Source of the DNA: Gloeopeniophorella convolvens
Taxonomy: Eukaryota; Basidiomycota; Agaricomycetes; Russulales
DNA length: 13,236 nucleotides
Direction: 5' to 3'
Assembly: GCA_022496205.1 (NCBI GenBank)
Contig: WTXD01000294.1
Location: forward strand, 1 to 13,236
Part shown: positions 9,601 to 13,236 of the stretch, one piece after another
How the letters are laid out: every line of letters starts with the position of its first letter
Position numbering within the stretch: position 1 is the first letter of the stretch
Translations under genes and position numbers: made by a program
Notes under the pieces: model-generated
Database searches by the model: none
The model's input: only the letters and a program-made list of their open reading frames with translations
What the model was told of the DNA's origin: nothing

Positions 9601-11176
9601 AGGCGGGGGCAGAGGGCGACTCGGGGGCGGCGATCGAGCCATCCTCCGAGGCCTCGATTTCGATCGCGTCGGACTTTGCCGACGGCGCAGCGGACTCTGC
9701 GTCTGCGTCGTGCGCCGCGCCGTCACCCTGCGCGCCTTCAGAGGTCGACTTGTCGTCGCTGACGAGCGACGGCGCAGTGTCCGTGTCTTGGACCGAGGCC
9801 TCGTCGTGCGTCTCCTCGACCTCTTCGATGTCCTCGCGGAAGCGGCTCCCACGGCGTTCGAGCCCGGGAGGCTTGCCGCTTGCGGCGTCCTCCCGCGGCT
9901 CGCGCTCTTGGCGAGTGCGCTGGGCGTCCTCCACGACGCTTGAATTATGCATGGTGATATTGACAGTGCTCGGCGAGGTCATATGCGCGGCAATGTCCGA
10001 GCGCACACGTTTGATTGCGCGCTCGACACGCACGCTCTCGAGGTCATCCGTGCGTACGCGCACGAATCGCTTCCATGGGCGAGCCTGGCGGAAGACTTGG
10101 TCATTCGAGAGCGTAGTGAGGTATGCTGCAAGACCCGTGATTGTCGGGTTGGTGGAGGTGGACGCGCCGAGCCCGCCGACGGCGACTTCGCCCGAATCAT
10201 CCAAGAACGGATCTGCGATCTCCGCTCTAGGCGAGACGAGCGGTGTTGGGAGGGAGGAGGGGACGGGGCTCGCTGGACTCGCCGAGATGGGGCGCGGTGC
10301 GCCGGCTGCGGAGCCACGAGCGCTGGCCGACTTGCCCGAAGGGGAGGCGAGGCGCGAGAGGGTGTTGAGGAAGACGGATTTGCGCTTCGCGGGCTGGGGC
10401 AGTGCCGCAGGATCGATCGGGAGGGTAGGGCGGGTGACGCTCGGATACGCGTCGTGAAGCTTGTGATCGAGCTCGACGATCTCGCGTGCAGTGCGGCTGA
10501 GCGTCAAGTTGTGCGTAGGCGCTGGGAAAGTAAGGGCGGCGCAGCCAGGTTAGCTTGCACGTCAAACCCAAGCTGGGGTGATGGGCGCAGAGCTGCGCTC
10601 ATGCCGGATCGGAAGCAACGAGGCTTCGAAGCGGTGAGCGGATGCAACGTAGGTGAAAGGGAGACAGAAGCATGACGCCACTGCCCCACGACGCATACAG
10701 CGGAGAAGGCAACGAGGGGATGTGGGGGCGAATCGCGAATGGGTACTCACTCTTGACGTACAGGGTGTACGAGACAGGTCGTGTGGGTTTTCTGCGACGC
10801 TCACAGTCCACGGACCGTCCTGGGCATCCATGCGCAGCACCTGTCTGCGGGCTGGCCGGGGTTGGATATCCTGAGAGGCAGTCATGATAGGAGACGGAGG
10901 GGTGTTCTCAACGTGCACGGTGGAGTCAAGCTCGAAAAAGGAGGGGTCTGTGACGCTCTGCGACTGTGCTTTGAGTTTGCGACGGCGCCTGGTCGATAGG
11001 CTGGAGCGGGCGTCGAGGGAGGGAGACTTGGAGAGGGCGGGATCCGAGCTGGCGTGTGCGCTGTCGGGGCGATGCAAGATGTTGCTAAGACCGAGTACGG
11101 TCCTGGATATTCTGCGCTTGGAGTCAACGGAGGGGCGGGATGGCTGTGGCGACAGGGTCTGGTCTTGACTTTGCAT
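6634..11176 (-). CDS. PX-domain AGC-family Ser/Thr protein kinase
   Basis: A phosphoinositide-binding PX domain joined to an AGC kinase, so probably a membrane-recruited signalling kinase; substrates unknown. Exons: 11176-10751, 10521-8991, 8930-8483, 8420-8307, 8239-8169, 8114-8080, 8029-6634. Numbering assumes five one-base restorations, giving about 1,341 residues. The PX region (about 122-300) starts [12 protein letters not shown] and is split by a Ser/Pro-rich insert. The kinase domain starts about 572: glycine loop GKGCAGKV, Lys601 in ALKAITK, probable helix-C Glu620, YRDLKPEN with Asp699, DFG at 717-719, activation Thr765 in [14 protein letters not shown]. The AGC tail has [10 protein letters not shown] (about 893-902) and hydrophobic motif FDGYSF with Ser956. 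A tail of about 380 residues follows, with an acidic run and the block [19 protein letters not shown], ending at TGA 6634-6636. Frames break near 10771, 9188, 8923, 8680 and 7266, each needing one added base. Agaricomycete relatives are often labelled YPK1-like, but I assign no symbol. Confidence 0.92.
8030..8079 (-). other. kinase intron 6
   Basis: This 50-nt intron has a weak GTTCGT donor and a GCGCAG acceptor. Splicing in phase 1 joins HVYYKRYI to PPYIPPIDP, the expected start of the AGC C-terminal tail. Exon 6 (8114-8080) is only 35 nt. Confidence 0.85.
8115..8168 (-). other. kinase intron 5
   Basis: The GTGAGT donor, CTGAT branch-like site and GGCAG acceptor bound 54 nt. Splicing in phase 2 joins [10 protein letters not shown] to an isoleucine and [10 protein letters not shown], restoring the end of the catalytic domain. 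Confidence 0.87.
8240..8306 (-). other. kinase intron 4
   Basis: This 67-nt intron has a GTGAGT donor, a GCTAAC branch-like site and a GCGTAG acceptor. Splicing in phase 0 joins TKSLLRG to [17 protein letters not shown] nine bases downstream is a possible alternative acceptor but would remove the conserved LLQ. Confidence 0.87.
8421..8482 (-). other. kinase intron 3
   Basis: This 62-nt intron runs from a GTGAGT donor to a TGTAG acceptor. Splicing in phase 0 joins YEMLTGI to [12 protein letters not shown] inside the kinase C-lobe. Confidence 0.88.
8931..8990 (-). other. kinase intron 2
   Basis: The GTGCGT donor, GCTGAC branch-like site and GCGCAG acceptor bound 60 nt. It joins NLFLVM to DFH and then PGGDLATQL at the hinge. 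One base is missing in the CC run just after the acceptor. Confidence 0.87.
10522..10750 (-). other. kinase intron 1, unusually long for this gene
   Basis: This 229-nt intron has a GTGAGT donor, a GCTAAC branch point about 30 bases from the end and a TTTCCCAG acceptor. It splits the PX domain in phase 1, joining SYTLYVK to [11 protein letters not shown]. It is about four times longer than the other introns of this gene. Confidence 0.85.
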
Positions 11177-11560
11177 ACAACGAGTGGTGTACGGGGACCC
11201 TAGCAGTGGGATGGGAAGCCCTTTGGGAGAAAGATGGACGAGGGAGAGTGCGAGAGAGGGAAAAAGAACGGGAAAGGGAAAGGCTCGGATATAGCTGGGC
11301 AGCGGTGAAAAAAAGGGAGCGGGAGCGAGGCGTGCGGGTTACGGCGTGCCAAAGCCACGAGTCGTGGACGGCAACGTTGACGCCGGCGCCTCGAGGCTCG
11401 CGCTCGGGTCGCGGGAATCGGGACAATTGAGATGATACTGATCTACGCGCTTTTGTTGCGTTGATGAGGATAAGAAAGGAAGCAAGTGAGGGAGCGGGAG
11501 AGTGGACGACGGTGCAGGGCGAAAAAGATTAAATAACGGAAGGGTGCATGGTGTATTGGT
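11177..11560 (-). promoter_or_regulatory. kinase promoter and 5' leader with pyrimidine-rich tract
   Basis: The sequence upstream of the kinase ATG is strongly purine-rich on the plus strand at about 11223-11282, that is, CT-rich on the gene strand. Such tracts are common near transcription starts of well-expressed filamentous fungal genes. A TATATCC-like motif lies at about 11288-11293 on the gene strand, and a CCAAT pentamer reads on the minus strand at about 11553-11557. The open frames over this stretch (about 11124-11426 and 11339-11674) begin with non-ATG codons or consist of Ser/Leu/Arg low complexity, so I treat them as leader sequence. Confidence 0.5.
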
Positions 11561-12211
11561 CTCTAAGTAGTTGGCGCTGCGCTGAGTCCGCCGGACGCTT
11601 TCCTCTCCTTGTCCTGTCTCACGCCTCCTCTTTTGCCATGTACGTAAATCGGCCTTTCCAGTAATTATAAACACAAATCGTAACGCGAATCGAGCCCGGC
11701 CAGCGATGTGGCCGTGCGCTGCAGCCCGGACCAGGACAGAGATGGCAACTCTCCAGCTCTAGCTCCAGCTGTCGAACAATGGCTGCGCGCGGCCCTTGCC
11801 TACCCCTGCAGCCCGCCGATAAGTACATGATGTGGTACCGCCACCAGCGCTCGCCACCGCAGCCGATCCTTCGTGCCGCTTGTGATCTGCTAAGTATCAC
11901 CATCAGCAAGCAGAAGATGCGAACAGCACGCGGATGAATCAGCCCCGTCTGAGCTTCGCACCCTCAACGTCGCCATCGAGGAGATCTCCTTCTCAAACAG
12001 GGTTCTCCCCGTGCCTGGCCCATCTGGGCTGTCCAGGCTGCGTCACCGCCCGCTCGCAACGCGCAACACCCCGCTATCTCTGACCTCACCCTTGCGAGGA
12101 ACTGATCCGCATATCGGGGTCGCCCGCAGCCCGCAGGGTCGGGACCTGGACTCGCCGATAAGCAATAGGCTCGTCGCCAGAGCCACACAAACCGATACCG
12201 CACTGCTGTAG
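11561..12211 (+). other. TATA-like motif followed by weak open frames
   Basis: A TATAAA hexamer lies at 11666-11671 on the plus strand, oriented away from the kinase. Downstream, the frame from the ATG at 11779 runs about 52 codons (MAARGPCLPL to KQKMRTARG). An overlapping frame is open from 11894 to the TAG at 12209-12211 (105 codons without an ATG), with text such as ELRTLNVAIEEISF. They could be pieces of one gene broken by an indel near 11930 or joined by an unseen intron, or chance open frames in GC-rich DNA. No product is recognised. Confidence 0.2.
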
Positions 12212-12894
12212 TCAGTGCGCGATACGATGATGACTCCAGCTGCCCGCGCCCTCGCACACTATCACATGAATCGAGCGTGCACGCATCTTCACCCGCTGCG
12301 CGGCGCGTACACATACTCGCTCACACGTACAGAGACATGCTCGGAACGGACATCGTACAGCGCGCCACGTCGTATGCATGGACATTGCCCGATCCTCGTC
12401 GCGCGCACGAAGGACCGAGCCTTGTGAACGTTGAACATTTGAACTCTCTGCATGTGTTTTTCAAATTCGCGCGTCCCGTTCCGCGCGAAGCGGGTGACAC
12501 GCCGCGGACGCGTGTCACAAAGTTCAGAGCTTGGACAACGGCCGGCCTCCTGTGCGCACTCGCGCGCCGTCCGGTGGCGAATCCCGCGCTTATTAGCCCC
12601 TTCACCTGTCGCACGCACCCGGATGCAAAGGGGAGTCCCGCGCCCGCTGCATACGTTGGGCGTTCGAACCCGCTAAAAATAATAGCGAAGTATGGTCGTG
12701 AGATGCGTATGGTAGAAGCCACTCCGCAGCGTTGTACATGCAGGGGCTGATGGAGCAAGAACAATACGCATTAGGAAGGCGCGTTCCTGTGATGCTTCGA
12801 GCTGGTGGTCTCGACCTATGCATGGCAACCTGCAGTCCGAAGATGCAAGTCAGGGACGGGCGAACGAAACAGCAACCGCGGGTCGCCGTCAGTG
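12212..12894. other. no supported gene
   Basis: Overlapping open frames occur on both strands, including 12277-12750 plus (GTG-initiated) and 12764-12321 minus. Neither shows a recognisable domain, consistent codon preference or splice structure. I see no RNA gene or repeat. The stretch is best described as intergenic. Confidence 0.4.
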
Positions 12895-13236
12895 TCACAT
12901 GCCAGTCTCGAATATAATAGAAACGCAACTGTATCGTCGAACCACCGTGGGCTGCGGCCGTAGGTTCATCTCGTCAGCATTGAGTACAAGGGCGATGGGA
13001 CAAGGTTCAGCAATTGTTCGTAGGACATGGGCAAAGGGCGACAATTGTTGCAGAGGGGGGCCGCAAAGCAGGTGCGTTGAGGCCTTGGGCCAACCCGGCA
13101 ACCGCGCACAAGCGGCGAGCTCGACGTGCTCACTGGAGTTGTTCGCGAGTAGATCGGCCCTGTTGTGGTAGCAGACAGCACAGAAGAACTTCATACCAAC
13201 AGCCACCCGTCGTACATGCGCCTGAGCTACCCTCCC
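12895..13236 (-). CDS. possible 3'-terminal exon of an unidentified gene, open at the window edge
   Basis: A minus-strand frame is open from the window edge to a TGA at 12895-12897, about 113 codons. Its text reads GMKFFCAVCYHNRADLL, then PGWPKASTHLLCGPPL and ALVLNADEMNLRPQPTVVRR. Codons such as TTC, TAC, CAC, AAC, GTC and CTC are frequent, which looks more like coding sequence than the neighbouring frames. It has a CxxC pair (FCAVC) but no domain I recognise. The 5' part would lie beyond the window, and an internal ATG gives a shorter alternative starting at MKFF. It may equally be a chance frame. Confidence 0.3.
   Translation of the reverse strand, partial: GRVAQAHVRRVAVGMKFFCAVCYHNRADLLANNSSEHVELAACARLPGWPKASTHLLCGPPLQQLSPFAHVLRTIAEPCPIALVLNADEMNLRPQPTVVRRYSCVSIIFETGM

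Noticed and set aside
8862..10457. 531-residue plus-strand open frame
   Set aside because: It is antisense to the kinase exon that encodes the PX insert, the Ala/Ser-rich linker and the kinase start. Its Ala/Ser/Arg-rich text is the usual shadow of a high-GC gene.
11124..11426. 100-residue minus-strand frame overlapping the kinase start
   Set aside because: It begins at TTG and reads mostly Ser/Leu/Arg repeats from the CT-rich leader, so it is more likely 5' UTR than an upstream gene.
12655..12675. tRNA-like TTCGAACCC string
   Set aside because: It resembles a T-loop and B box, but the flanking five-base stem does not pair, and no A box or acceptor stem lies at the right distance on either side.
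12277..12750. 157-residue plus-strand open frame
   Set aside because: It starts at GTG, has no recognisable motif, and a minus-strand frame of similar length overlaps it. This is typical of chance openness in GC-rich sequence.
13201..13236. Minus-strand TAGCTCAGG near the right edge, resembling a tRNA D-arm
   Set aside because: The D-stem partner is missing, and the expected 3' acceptor strand is not found about 65 bases further on.

Overview
This window looks like nuclear DNA from a basidiomycete fungus, most likely an Agaricomycete such as a wood-decay polypore. The evidence is GC-rich exons, many short introns of about 46-73 nt with GTxxGT donors and CTNAN-type branch points, and two gene families I recognise from Agaricomycete genomes. 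No prokaryotic operon structure, RNA gene, CRISPR array or clear transposon was seen.

All four recognisable genes lie on the minus strand. Reading that strand 5' to 3' (right to left), they are: (1) 11176-6634, a PX-domain AGC-family Ser/Thr kinase of about 1,341 residues in seven exons; (2) 6167-5047, a lineage-specific gene of unknown function (copy 2); (3) 4611-1605, a large P-loop NTPase-like gene of a multicopy basidiomycete family; (4) 1313-224, a diverged paralogue of gene 2 (copy 1). Copies 1 and 2 are direct repeats at gene level, with the NTPase between them. This left half is an accessory, family-expanded block next to a conserved housekeeping-type signalling kinase.

Every recognisable gene has broken reading frames. 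The kinase keeps all its catalytic motifs and needs exactly five one-base restorations, all in the same direction (a base missing). The NTPase needs at least thirteen, eleven of them missing bases. Both paralogues need several. No in-frame nonsense mutation was found in the kinase. The simplest reading is an indel-prone assembly, probably uncorrected long reads, rather than four independent pseudogenes. True decay of the accessory genes cannot be excluded.

The right part (11177-13236) holds the kinase promoter with a pyrimidine-rich tract, a plus-strand TATA motif with weak open frames behind it, and at the edge a minus-strand frame open off the window that may be the 3' exon of another gene. 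I did not find a convincing new defence or biosynthetic system. The most system-like feature is the paralogue-NTPase-paralogue block.
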